64,000 bases of DNA from the NCBI GenBank assembly GCA_016713365.1, contig JADJPG010000046.1, positions 1-64,000 of the forward strand, in the 5' to 3' direction. Within the stretch, counting starts at the first letter, position 1; every line of letters starts with the position of its first letter. Positions 16,980-27,367 of this stretch are shown here, one piece after another. Below the pieces are notes generated by a model, which saw nothing but the letters and a program-made list of their open reading frames with translations, ran no database searches and was not told the DNA's origin. The translations under genes were made by a program, and so were the position numbers. Origin of the DNA: Verrucomicrobiota bacterium. GTDB lineage: Bacteria > Verrucomicrobiota > Verrucomicrobiia > Limisphaerales > JADJPG01.

Positions 16980-18791
16980 TCAATAAACGTCGCGTTGATA
17001 GCGTTTGTCGGATTTCAGTTTCGCGACGTAAGCCTTGGCGTCGTCCGCGGATCTTCCGCCGGCCTTTTGAATGATTTCGTGCAGCGCGGCATCGACATCC
17101 TTGGCCATGCGTTTCGCGTCGCCGCAGACGTAGAAGTGCGCACCATCCTCCAGCCAGCGCCAGAGTTCGGCGGCTTGCTCCAGCATCCGCGTCTGGACAT
17201 AGATCTTCTCTGCCTGATCGCGGCTGAAGGCGAGATCGAGTCGGGTAAGTGAACCTTCCGCGAGCATGCCCTCGAGCTGTTCTCGATAGAGAAAGTCGCA
17301 GGATGCCTTTTGGTCGCCGAAGAAGAGCCAGTTCTTTCCCGGCGCACCGATGGCGCGACGCTCTTCAAGAAACGCACGGAATGGTGCGATGCCGGTGCCG
17401 GGTCCGATCATGATGATGGGCTTGGTGCCGTCGGTGGGAATGCGGAAGCCGTGCGACGTTTGAACGAAGACTGGAACGGGCGTCTCGCCTTCGACGCGAT
17501 CCGCGAGGAAGGTGGAGCAAACTCCCTTGCGCGCGCGCCCGTGGCTTTCGTAGCGCACGGCTGCGACGGTGAGATGGACTTCGCCGGGATGCGCCTTCGG
17601 GCTCGAGGAAATGGAGTAGAGTCGCGGCTGAAGTTTCGCGAGGAGTGAAACGAAATCCTTGGGCGCTAGTTTGGCGGCCGGACAGCGGAGCAGGACGTCG
17701 ATCACTTCGCGCCCATAGAGATACTTGTCTAGATCCGCCTTGCGCGCGGGTTCAAGCAGCGAGTTCAGTTCGCTGTCGCCGGCGAGCTCGGAGATTCGCG
17801 CGAGGAATGACGGGCCGGGTTTCGTGATTTGATAATTCCGCAACAGGGCGCTGCGCAGGGACGTTTCTTTACCGGACGGATCAGTGACGCCTTCCTCTCC
17901 ATCGCAGCCAAGAGCGTGGACGATCTCATCCACGAGTGCGGGGCAATTCTGCGGGAGGACTCCGAGCGCATCGCCGACTTCGTAAGTGAGGCCGGAGCCC
18001 TCGAGGGAAATCTCAAAGTGCCGCGTGTCCTTGGCAGAGTCCGGAGCGTTGAGTTTGCGGTTGGTGATGAGACGGGCAGGGAATGGGTGGGTGCGCGAGT
18101 AGGTGGGCGAAGTAATCAGTGGGTCAGTAATCAGTGAAACAGTGGAAGAGGCCTGTCCGTTCCGGGGTTCACTGATTACTGACTTACTGTTTACTGATTC
18201 ACTCAGCAATGCCGGCCACACGCCTTCCATCCATCCCTTCGCGGGAGCTTCGTAATCGAGATCACAGTCGACGCGCGGATGGACCCGTTTGGCGCCAAGT
18301 TTTTCCAGGCGTTCGTCGAACTTCTTTCCGGCGCCGCAAAACTCCGAGTAGTTCCGGTCGCCAAGCGCGAGCACGGAATAGCTGAGGTTCTCCAGCTTCG
18401 GTGCGGTGTCCGCCGCGATATGCGACCAAAAGGCCGTGGCGTTGTCCGGCGGTTCGCCGTCGCCCCAAGTGCTGGTGATGATGACCGCGCGCGGTTCCTT
18501 GGTGAGATCAAGTTGGGCCGCGGCGTTGAGTTCCATCACGCGCGGCTCGAAACCCTTCGTCGTCGCCTCCTTCGCAAACTTTTTCGCGAGTCCCTCCGCT
18601 GTGCCGCTTTGGCTGCCGTAGAGAACGAGGAGCGGTTCGGCGGGTTTGGCGGGCGCGGTTTGATGCTGGGCGGCGACGCCGGGTTCACCGAGGTTCGCGT
18701 CGGCGAACAGGCCGGCGAGGTAGCCGTTCAGCCACGCGCGCTGCTCCGGGGTGAAGGGCGCGCTGCTGGGAATGTAGGGAATGCCGGCCAT
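16980..18791 (-). CDS. CysJ-like diflavin reductase (FMN/FAD/NADPH) for the nitrite reductase
   Basis: A 603-residue diflavin reductase. After a ~45-residue N-terminal motif (PFTPEQRAWLNGYLAGLFA) comes a flavodoxin domain (LYGSQSGTAEGLA; STWGDGEPPDNA; LGDRNYSEFCGAGK), a variable linker, a CysJ-type FAD-binding domain (LQPRLYSISSS) and an NADPH-binding domain (GPGTGIAPFRAFLEER; YVCGDAKRMAKDV) ending in the aromatic C-terminus DVY. It transfers electrons from NADPH to a partner oxidoreductase; the adjacent NirA-like protein, and perhaps the NasA-like enzyme, are the likely acceptors. The gene is intact although three of its operon neighbours carry frameshifts. The flavodoxin-FAD linker is made from a repeat array. 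Confidence 0.92.
   Translation of the reverse strand: MAGIPYIPSSAPFTPEQRAWLNGYLAGLFADANLGEPGVAAQHQTAPAKPAEPLLVLYGSQSGTAEGLAKKFAKEATTKGFEPRVMELNAAAQLDLTKEPRAVIITSTWGDGEPPDNATAFWSHIAADTAPKLENLSYSVLALGDRNYSEFCGAGKKFDERLEKLGAKRVHPRVDCDLDYEAPAKGWMEGVWPALLSESVNSKSVISEPRNGQASSTVSLITDPLITSPTYSRTHPFPARLITNRKLNAPDSAKDTRHFEISLEGSGLTYEVGDALGVLPQNCPALVDEIVHALGCDGEEGVTDPSGKETSLRSALLRNYQITKPGPSFLARISELAGDSELNSLLEPARKADLDKYLYGREVIDVLLRCPAAKLAPKDFVSLLAKLQPRLYSISSSPKAHPGEVHLTVAAVRYESHGRARKGVCSTFLADRVEGETPVPVFVQTSHGFRIPTDGTKPIIMIGPGTGIAPFRAFLEERRAIGAPGKNWLFFGDQKASCDFLYREQLEGMLAEGSLTRLDLAFSRDQAEKIYVQTRMLEQAAELWRWLEDGAHFYVCGDAKRMAKDVDAALHEIIQKAGGRSADDAKAYVAKLKSDKRYQRDVY
18111..18206. repeat. Inverted 7/8-bp repeat array inside the flavoreductase linker
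   Basis: Left arm (18111-18147) consists of units such as AGTAATC, AGTGGGTC, AGTAATC, AGTGAAAC; the right arm (from ~18168 to 18206) is the same motif in inverted orientation (ACTGATT, ACTGACTT, ACTGTTT, ACTGATTC), around a ~20-bp GC-rich spacer. It encodes a Ser/Thr/Ile-rich stretch exactly between flavodoxin and FAD domains. Confidence 0.75.
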
Positions 18792-19080
18792 CAGAGTTTG
18801 ATTTCAGTTCGCGTCATCGACGTTCACCACGGCTTTAGCACGGGCAGTGCCTTGGGTGCTTCTTTGCCAATAAGAGCCGTTTGAATTATCCGCTGCGGAT
18901 GGATGAAGTCTGCTCATGGCTGCTGCTTTGCCTTGAGCGCGCGAGGTTTTGATTGGTGAAGCGGTCTGCCTTCGTCGAGCGGCGCTCGATGGCGACGGTG
19001 ATTAGGTGGATGGGCGGCGCTCCGCATGGAAGTTCGGAAATGGCCCCCGTGGTTAAAAGCCGCCACGTTGAATCAGCGAT

Positions 19081-21364
<2,284 letters not shown>

Positions 21365-21368
<4 letters not shown>

Positions 21369-23010
21369 GAGGGAACGCCTCCGGGCATTTGGACGGGCTG
21401 GACGGCGGTGAAGAACAGCCGACGCTCAATGAGTTCGCCGGCGAGGCAGAGGAGGAGAATGGCTGCTGTTTGAACCGCGAGGATCGGGGCGGAGCCGGTG
21501 ACGGAGAGTTGCACGAAGAGCATGACGGGCAGAGCGACGCCACCGATCAATCCGAGCGCGACGCGGACACGATGGAGGAGCCCGAATGGTCCGCTGAGCA
21601 GCAGGGCGGTCTTGTGTAGCGGCGAATAGTCTTCGACTTGGATCGAGTGAAAGATGGGAAGCTCGGTGGCGAGTTTTAATAACCCGAAGACTGAAGTGAG
21701 CCCGGCTAGGATTGCGAGAACGCTGCCGGGAAGCGATGCGGCGCTGGAGGTTAGGAGAACCGTCGCGGTTCCGAGCAGTGCGGTAGTTCCGAGAAACTTC
21801 AGGCCTGACCAGCGCAGATGCCAGAAGTCGCGGCGGGTGTCGTGGTAAATCATCGCGGAGCAGAAGACGCCGATGAGCCCGCTCACGACGGTGCCCCAGC
21901 CGAGCGTCGCGGTGAGCGCTGGCGAAGCGAATCGTGGGAACCAGATGGTGCCGGTGTAGAGCAGGGCGAGCTTCGCGAAGAGCCCGAACACGATGATCTC
22001 CCGGCTCAACCACGATCTGCGTAGGCCGAGGAATGCGCGCCACGCGCCAAGGGGCGGCCCAAGTGCAGCGTGCTGCTGGCGAGGGCGATGAGGCCGGTGA
22101 TGAGCGCGGTGAGCGTCAACGCCGGCCGCGCTGTGGCGGACGGGTCGTTCGGGAGGAGCGAGAGGATTCGATCGACGGTGAACGCGCCGACTGAGAGTTG
22201 CGACAGGACGAGCATGATGCCGAGCGGCGTGTGCGCGCACTGCGGCTTGAGCTCGTTCGCATCGGCAGGACGGAGGGTTTCGTGAAGAGGCTTGGCCGAG
22301 GTGTAGCGCGTCGTCGGAAACGTGATGGTCGGAGCAGGGGAGCCGGGTAAGAATGGGTTCGTTGCGGTGGCGGTTTGCAAGGCCGACACAGTGCTCGATT
22401 GCTCGACGACTGTGATCTTAATGGCTTCGTTCGGGCACGCTTGCACGCAAGCAGGTGCTTCGCCGGACGCGAGACGGCTGCTGCACATGTCGCACTTGCG
22501 CACGATGCCGAGACGTTCCGAATACTTCGGGACGTCGTAGGGGCATTTCAGCACACAATACTGGCAGCCAATGCATTGATCATCGAGGTGCTTGACGATG
22601 CCGGTGGCAGAATCCTTTTCGTAGGCGAGCACCGGGCACCCATTCAGGCACCCGGGATCGACGCAATGATGACAGGCGGTGGTGACGGTTTGTTGGATGG
22701 GCTGAAGGGGGGTGCCGCCGTGGCGCAGGCCGACGTTGCGCCAAGTCTCTTCATCTTCCAGGCCGTTCAAGCTGTGGCAGGCGGTGACGCACGCTTTGCA
22801 ACCGGAACATTTGTCGAGATCGACTTCGAAGGCGTATTGCTGTCCAGCCTGCGGCTTCGAGATCGGGATCAAATCCCGGTAATGCTTGGCTTGAGCCGGG
22901 AGTTCGTGGCGTTCGTGGGCACGCGAGAACTTCGCCACGGCGGTAAGGGACCGTTGCTCGGCAATCAGCTCATCGATGAGCGTCAGCGGCGGCTTGGATT
23001 TGTCGGACAT
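21365..23010 (-). pseudogene. Fused DmsB-DmsC-like iron-sulfur/membrane-anchor subunit, single-base frameshift
   Basis: Predicted electron-transfer and quinol-oxidising subunit for the adjacent molybdoenzyme. The N-terminal ~210 residues hold four ferredoxin-type 4Fe-4S cysteine groups (CSGCKACVTACH; CHHCVDPGCLNGCP; CIGCQYCVLKCP; CDMC...CVQACP). The C-terminal half is a DmsC/NrfD-like anchor with about eight TM helices, beginning LGIMLVLSQLSVGAF. One base is missing at ~22044-22048: the frame reads HLGRPLARGAHSS and stops, while the shifted frame gives AWRAFLGLRRSWLSRE and continues to the end. Corrected length is ~548 residues, encoding B and C parts in a single polypeptide. MSDKSK at 23010 is the likely start. 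Overlaps nasA by 4 nt. Confidence 0.85.
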
Positions 23011-23333
23011 GTCGCGAGTCGAGCGCGTGGAGAGCAGCATGGGGTTCGCTGGTTGGAGAATGAATGCTCATTGTTTGAATCGGTTCGATGAAAACGGCGC
23101 ATGGTGAATAAATGGCTGCCGGGCCTGCTGAATGGCGGGCGGAATCGGGAAATCAGCGGAGCTTTGGGACTACGCCTGAGCGCGGTGAAGATCGCTTGGC
23201 TTCGCTTTTGCTCAAGGAGTTAGGCAGCCGTCGGAAGCCAGGTTCGCGCAAAATGCGACAGGCCCAAAGGCGTGTTTTGACCTGAATGAACAAAATCGTT
23301 GATTGAAGGACCAGAAGTGAAAGGCATTCGTTA
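23011..23333. promoter_or_regulatory. Divergent control region between the nitrate operon and its LysR regulator
   Basis: A 323-bp non-coding gap separates the two divergent transcription starts. This is the usual place for LysR operators (T-N11-A dyads), but I could not pick out a convincing dyad or sigma-70 boxes by eye. No other gene is visible in it. Confidence 0.5.
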
Positions 23334-24269
23334 ATGACCAATCCCATCGACAGCAGGCAACTGCGCGCCTTTGCTGCGCTCGCACGGACCGGGAGCTTTA
23401 CTCTCGCAGCCAAGGAATTGTTTCTCTCCCAGTCGGCGGTGAGTCACTCCATGAAGGCATTGGAGACCGACGTGGGTTGTCGTCTTTTTGACAGAGTGGG
23501 GAAGAAAGTCTTGCTCACGCAGGCCGGTGAGTCGCTGCTGCATCACACGGAGAAGATTCTTCAGGAAATGGCGGCCGCCCGTGCCGGGCTGGAACAGTTG
23601 GGCAAGTGGGGCGTTGGACGGTTGCGAATCGGCGCGAGTCCCACCGCGTGCCAGTACATCCTTCCCGCCGTGTTGCGGGAGTTCAAAGAGAGCTTTCCAA
23701 AATGTCGCATCGCGATTGCTCCGGGCGATACGCTGGAAGCGATCGAATCCGTTCGCGAAAATCGCATCGACCTCGCCATCACGCTCGAGCCGCGCAACGA
23801 GGATCAGTTCGAGTTTCATCCGCTCTTCAGCGACGAACTGGCGTTCATCGTCGGCGCGATGCATCCGTGGGCGAAGGACGGTCATGTTGTGCGCAACGAG
23901 ATTCCGAAACAAAGCTACGTGCTCTATAACAAGACGAGCTACACGTTCCGCATGGTGCGCGACTACTTCAATCAGGAGGACATGGTGCTAAACACCGTGA
24001 TCGAACTTGGCAGCATGGAGGCGATCAAGGAACTCGTGAAGCTGGGGTTGGGCGTGGGCATTCTTTCGCCGTGGATTGCGCAGAAGGAAATTCAGGAGAA
24101 GTCGCTCGTCGCGCTGCCGCTCGGTCGCCGCAAAATGAAACGCAACTGGGGCGTCATTCACTGGCGCGGACGCCGGCTAAGTCTCGCGGAGGAAACGTTC
24201 CTCGGCCTGTGCAAGGCGGCGACGGCGGACTTGGGCAAGACGTCCCTCTCGGACGCTGCGGGATCATGA
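23334..24269 (+). CDS. LysR-family transcriptional regulator of the nitrate operon
   Basis: A 311-residue LTTR: N-terminal winged helix-turn-helix (RQLRAFAALARTGSFTLAAKELFLSQSAVSHSMKALE, cited in part) and a periplasmic-binding-like effector domain. It is divergent from the dmsBC-nasA-cysJ-nirA operon, the classical arrangement for a LysR regulator acting on the neighbouring genes, as with NtcB or CysB/Cbl in sulfur and nitrogen assimilation. The inducer is not predictable. Its stop codon overlaps the convergent panE-like gene by 6 nt. Confidence 0.9.
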   Translation: MTNPIDSRQLRAFAALARTGSFTLAAKELFLSQSAVSHSMKALETDVGCRLFDRVGKKVLLTQAGESLLHHTEKILQEMAAARAGLEQLGKWGVGRLRIGASPTACQYILPAVLREFKESFPKCRIAIAPGDTLEAIESVRENRIDLAITLEPRNEDQFEFHPLFSDELAFIVGAMHPWAKDGHVVRNEIPKQSYVLYNKTSYTFRMVRDYFNQEDMVLNTVIELGSMEAIKELVKLGLGVGILSPWIAQKEIQEKSLVALPLGRRKMKRNWGVIHWRGRRLSLAEETFLGLCKAATADLGKTSLSDAAGS

Positions 24270-25247
24270 GCCATGCGCGCTGGCGCGAATCTTTGATACG
24301 GCTTTTAGCACGGCGCAGAGTGTCCTAAGGCGGGGTGTTGTTGCACCGGCTTGTTCGGCCTGGCGGAGCGGTTCCAGAAACAAGCCGTCCAGTTCCAGCG
24401 TCTGGCCGCGTTCGAAATCAATCAACGTGGACGCCTTGTAAGCACCCATCGGCTTGGTGCGTTCGATGAGTGTGTCGACGAAGCTCTCGGCGATGTTCAT
24501 CCCTTTGGCGCGTGCGGCGGCGATGACCTCCAGCATGAGTTCGCGCACAAGCATCTCCCATCGCGGATCGCCAAGAAGTTTGTCCGTGGTGAGGCATGGA
24601 GCCAGTTTCTCCACGACGACGTCAGAGCTTCGAAGGAAGTTCTCCAGTCCGGCGCTGCTGGCGACGCCGAGTCCATTGAACGGAATGTTCCAGACGAGTT
24701 TTTCCCAATGGGCGCGCGCGAGATTGTCAGTGACCTCGCATGGAATGCCCGCGTGGCGAATCATCGATGCAATGTCGTGAGTCCGCGGTTCCGGCCAGCG
24801 TTGGAACTCCCCCATGGAGATTCGACCCTGGCCAATGTGCTCGATTACTCCGGGCTGGATTCGGTTCAGGCAAACGAAACAAAGCCCGCCGAGAATCTGG
24901 TCAATGGGGAACAGCTTCGCGAGCTGCTCTTCGTTCCCGAGTCCATTTTGCAGAGTGAGGATGGCGGTCTGCGGTCCGACCAGCGGTGGAAGCAAAATCG
25001 GGAACTGAACGTTCGCGGTCGTTTTGAGGCCGATGATGACGAGGTCAACCTGACCGATCTCGTCCGGCGTTCGCGCGCATCGGGGGCGTGCGTTGAAGTT
25101 TCCTTCCGGACTTCGAATCTCCACGCCGCGTCGACGGACGATTTCGTAGTCCGACCGCAACAGAAAGTGAACCTCCTGGCCGTCACGCCACAGCTTCGCG
25201 CCGTAGTAGCTCCCCAACGCTCCGCAGCCCACGACGGCGATCTTCAT
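24264..25247 (-). CDS. panE: 2-dehydropantoate 2-reductase (ketopantoate reductase) family
   Basis: NADPH-dependent reduction of ketopantoate to pantoate in coenzyme A synthesis, or a related 2-keto acid reduction. A 327-residue protein with dinucleotide motif VVGCGALGSYYG at residues 5-16, the ketopantoate reductase N-domain (LKTTANVQFPILLPPLVG, LTLQNGLGNEEQL) and the catalytic-lysine segment EKLVWNIPFNGL. ATG 25247 is chosen because the Rossmann fold starts there. The family includes several paralogues with other substrates, so PanE identity is probable rather than certain. Confidence 0.85.
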   Translation of the reverse strand: MKIAVVGCGALGSYYGAKLWRDGQEVHFLLRSDYEIVRRRGVEIRSPEGNFNARPRCARTPDEIGQVDLVIIGLKTTANVQFPILLPPLVGPQTAILTLQNGLGNEEQLAKLFPIDQILGGLCFVCLNRIQPGVIEHIGQGRISMGEFQRWPEPRTHDIASMIRHAGIPCEVTDNLARAHWEKLVWNIPFNGLGVASSAGLENFLRSSDVVVEKLAPCLTTDKLLGDPRWEMLVRELMLEVIAAARAKGMNIAESFVDTLIERTKPMGAYKASTLIDFERGQTLELDGLFLEPLRQAEQAGATTPRLRTLCAVLKAVSKIRASAHGS

Positions 25248-25290
25248 AGGGTGATGGACTCTTGGGGTGATGGAGTTGCGATGTCGCGCC
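25248..25290. repeat. Degenerate 8-bp repeats upstream of panE-like gene
   Basis: On the minus strand four ~8-bp units ending in CC follow one another (GCAACTCC, ATCACCCC, AAGAGTCC, ATCACCC) directly before the panE start. It fits the architecture of the other short-unit arrays in the window but with a different unit sequence. Confidence 0.45.
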
Positions 25291-25350
25291 GATGGTAATC
25301 GACTGCTCGAACGTTCCAATTTTTCGATACGCGAAACGCCATCTCCTAAA

Positions 25351-25383
25351 CGAAAAGGCTCTCTGACGTGGTCAGAGAGCCTT
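25351..25383 (-). terminator. Rho-independent terminator of the HU gene
   Basis: A perfect 13-bp stem (25355-25367 with 25371-25383) with a 3-nt loop, followed in minus-strand direction by a run of T's (TTTTCGTTT). It lies 17 nt beyond the HU stop codon. Confidence 0.9.
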
Positions 25384-25399
25384 GCGAATCAAAAGCGAA

Positions 25400-25687
25400 T
25401 TACTTCGCGCCGAGGATCGCGTCCTTCGCGGCCTTTGCCACGCGGAACTTCACAACGCGCTTGGCCGGGATCTGGATCGTCGCGCCGGTCATCGGGTTGC
25501 GGCCCTGACGAGCTTTGCGGTTGACCAACACGAGCTTGCCGAGGCCGGGGAGCGTGAAGGTGTTCTTCGCGTTCTTGTAGGCGAGCTGGGCGATGTGCTC
25601 GAGAATTTCAGAAGCCTGCTTCTTGGAGATGGCGGCCTTTTCAGCGATGGCGGCGGCGATTTGGGATTTGGAGAGTGCTTTTGCCAT
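25400..25687 (-). CDS. HU/IHF-family DNA-binding protein
   Basis: A 95-residue histone-like protein: MAKALSKSQIAAAIAEKAAISKKQASEIL (quoted in part) forms the helical base, and the DNA-binding arm contains the signature GRNPMTGATIQIPA. It bends and compacts DNA as a dimer. Length and arm motif are those of HU alpha/beta proteins. It is monocistronic, with its own terminator and a 349-bp upstream gap for regulation. Confidence 0.95.
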   Translation of the reverse strand: MAKALSKSQIAAAIAEKAAISKKQASEILEHIAQLAYKNAKNTFTLPGLGKLVLVNRKARQGRNPMTGATIQIPAKRVVKFRVAKAAKDAILGAK

Positions 25688-26036
25688 AATGTATTAACGT
25701 GTGTTGTTGGTATTGATAGTGCATTCAGTCTTGCGACTTGCGCGTATAAAAAACGGTTCACTAGGTCGCTGCAAGGAGAAAAACACTGAAAAATCAAAGA
25801 ATTTTGAAGGTTTGAGGACGCGGCGTGAGGCGGGTGTCGAGAGGAAAAAGTACGGTGCGGCGTGCGCGATGGTCACGGGAGGCGCCCGTTGGATCACCAA
25901 CGCTTGGTGCGGAAGTCAGCAGTTAAGGGAAAAATCTTCGAACCAAAACGACATTCGGTTCGTTGAATGAAACAGAAACAGCGAATGAGATTACTCGCAC
26001 TCGAAATACTGCAGCGCAATCGGCGAACCTGAAGCC
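25688..26036. promoter_or_regulatory. Divergent intergenic region between HU and ECF sigma genes
   Basis: A 349-bp AT-richer gap with no coding character that I can support. It should contain promoters for HU (minus) and for the ECF sigma operon (plus). A small 6-bp hairpin (CACCAA/TTGGTG, 25895-25909) is present but has no T-run and no tRNA fold. Confidence 0.5.
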
Positions 26037-26690
26037 ATGGCGGCGAAACTGTTTTCATGGCCGACGCTGTTTGCCTCGACGGACGAGCAGGCGATGCGGC
26101 GCGTCAAGGTGGACGACGACGCGCAGGCGTTCGCCCAGCTGATGCAGCGCTGGCAGGGGCCCATTCAAGGGCTGTGCGCGCGGATGATTGGGGATTCGCA
26201 TCGCGGCGAGGATCTCGCGCAGGAAGTGTTCGCGCGGCTGTATTCGCGACGAAAGAACTACGAGCCCACGGCCAAGTTTTCCACGTTTCTTTGGCGAATC
26301 GCTCTGAACATCTGTTATGACGAACTTAGAAAACAAAAGCGTCGGCGCGAGTTCTCCCTCGATGAACCGGATGGAAACGATGACGCGATCGAATTCGAGG
26401 CCGACGGCGCCGGTCCCGATCAGCGCATGGTCGAGGATGAGCGCGCGGATGCGGTCCGGCGCGCGCTCGTCGAACTTGCGGAACCCTATCGTGTGGTCGT
26501 TGTATTGCGCCATTATGAGGGCCTCAAATTCCGCGAGATCGCCGATGTCCTCGGCATCCCCGAAGGCACCGTGAAGTCGCGCATGTCTGAGGCGCTGACC
26601 CAGCTTGGACAAACCTTGAACCCGATTATTTCAGAAGACCCGGAACCGCCGAAACGCGCGCCGCGCGCCAACGAAAGATTGTTGATATGA
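26037..26690 (+). CDS. ECF (sigma-70 group 4) RNA polymerase sigma factor
   Basis: A 217-residue ECF sigma: region 2 (LAQEVFARLYSRRKNY, FSTFLWRIALNICYDELRK) and region 4 (VVVVLRHYEGLKFREIADVLGIPEGTVKSRM) with the DNA-binding helix-turn-helix, joined by an acidic linker. It has extra ~25-residue ends not seen in minimal ECFs. The anti-sigma gene overlaps its stop by 4 nt (ATGA), which fits co-translation of a sigma/anti-sigma pair. Confidence 0.93.
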   Translation: MAAKLFSWPTLFASTDEQAMRRVKVDDDAQAFAQLMQRWQGPIQGLCARMIGDSHRGEDLAQEVFARLYSRRKNYEPTAKFSTFLWRIALNICYDELRKQKRRREFSLDEPDGNDDAIEFEADGAGPDQRMVEDERADAVRRALVELAEPYRVVVVLRHYEGLKFREIADVLGIPEGTVKSRMSEALTQLGQTLNPIISEDPEPPKRAPRANERLLI

Positions 26691-27346
26691 AGACTCACCC
26701 GAACTCCGAAGAATGGATGTCGTTCCTGTACGGCGAAGCCTCGCCGGAACGATCCGCTGAACTCGATGCGCACCTGCGCCAGTGTGGCGAATGTCAGAAA
26801 CGCGTCGCGCACTGGCGTGGCACCCTGGCGGCGCTGGACGCCGACAGGTCACCGGCGATCACACGGAGCCGCCGAAGCGCAGCGCGTATCTCGCGCTGGG
26901 CCGCGGCGGCGGCACTGGTTCTCGGGATAGGTTTTGGCGCGGGACGATTGACGTCTTCGTCATCTGCGGAAATGGCCCGGCTTGAGATGGCGATGCGAAC
27001 GGAAATGGAAGCGAAGCTGACCGCCAGTCGCGCGGAGCTATTGGCATCCATCGACAAGCGGAACGCAGATCTGGCGCCGAATATTAAGAGCGTTGCCAGC
27101 GAGGCGGCTCGACTCGAAGCCGAAGCGTTGTTGGTGAAATTCGCCCGGTCGATCGATGAACAGCGCGATGCCGAGCGCGACGTCTTCGTCACAGCCTTGC
27201 GGAACATTGAAGAGCGACGCGCAACGGAGTTTGCCTCGTTGCGCAAGGATTTGGACACGCTCGCCGTCAACGCGGACGACGGCTTGTCCCGCACGCAGGA
27301 ACAATTGATGGAGCTGGCCAGCATGACCCAGCCGCCGTCGAACTAA
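26687..27346 (+). CDS. Anti-sigma factor with zinc-finger and single TM helix
   Basis: A 219-residue membrane protein. The cytoplasmic N-terminus has the zf-HC2 anti-sigma motif H-x3-C-x2-C (AHLRQCGECQ), then one TM helix (about 70-87, WAAAAALVLGIGFGAGRL), and a long periplasmic coiled-coil-like region rich in Glu/Arg/Ala. It would hold the upstream ECF sigma inactive until an envelope signal is sensed. No protease-cleavage partner is encoded beside it. Confidence 0.88.
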   Translation: MKTHPNSEEWMSFLYGEASPERSAELDAHLRQCGECQKRVAHWRGTLAALDADRSPAITRSRRSAARISRWAAAAALVLGIGFGAGRLTSSSSAEMARLEMAMRTEMEAKLTASRAELLASIDKRNADLAPNIKSVASEAARLEAEALLVKFARSIDEQRDAERDVFVTALRNIEERRATEFASLRKDLDTLAVNADDGLSRTQEQLMELASMTQPPSN

Positions 27347-27367
27347 AATTCGAACCGCGATACCACC

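Noticed and set aside
24351..25298. Plus-strand frame opposite the panE-like gene
   Set aside because: The minus-strand frame has complete dinucleotide and catalytic motifs; the plus frame has none.
25895..25909. Hairpin CACCAA-CGC-TTGGTG as part of a tRNA or small RNA
   Set aside because: Stem is only 6 bp, without cloverleaf arms, CCA end or T-run.
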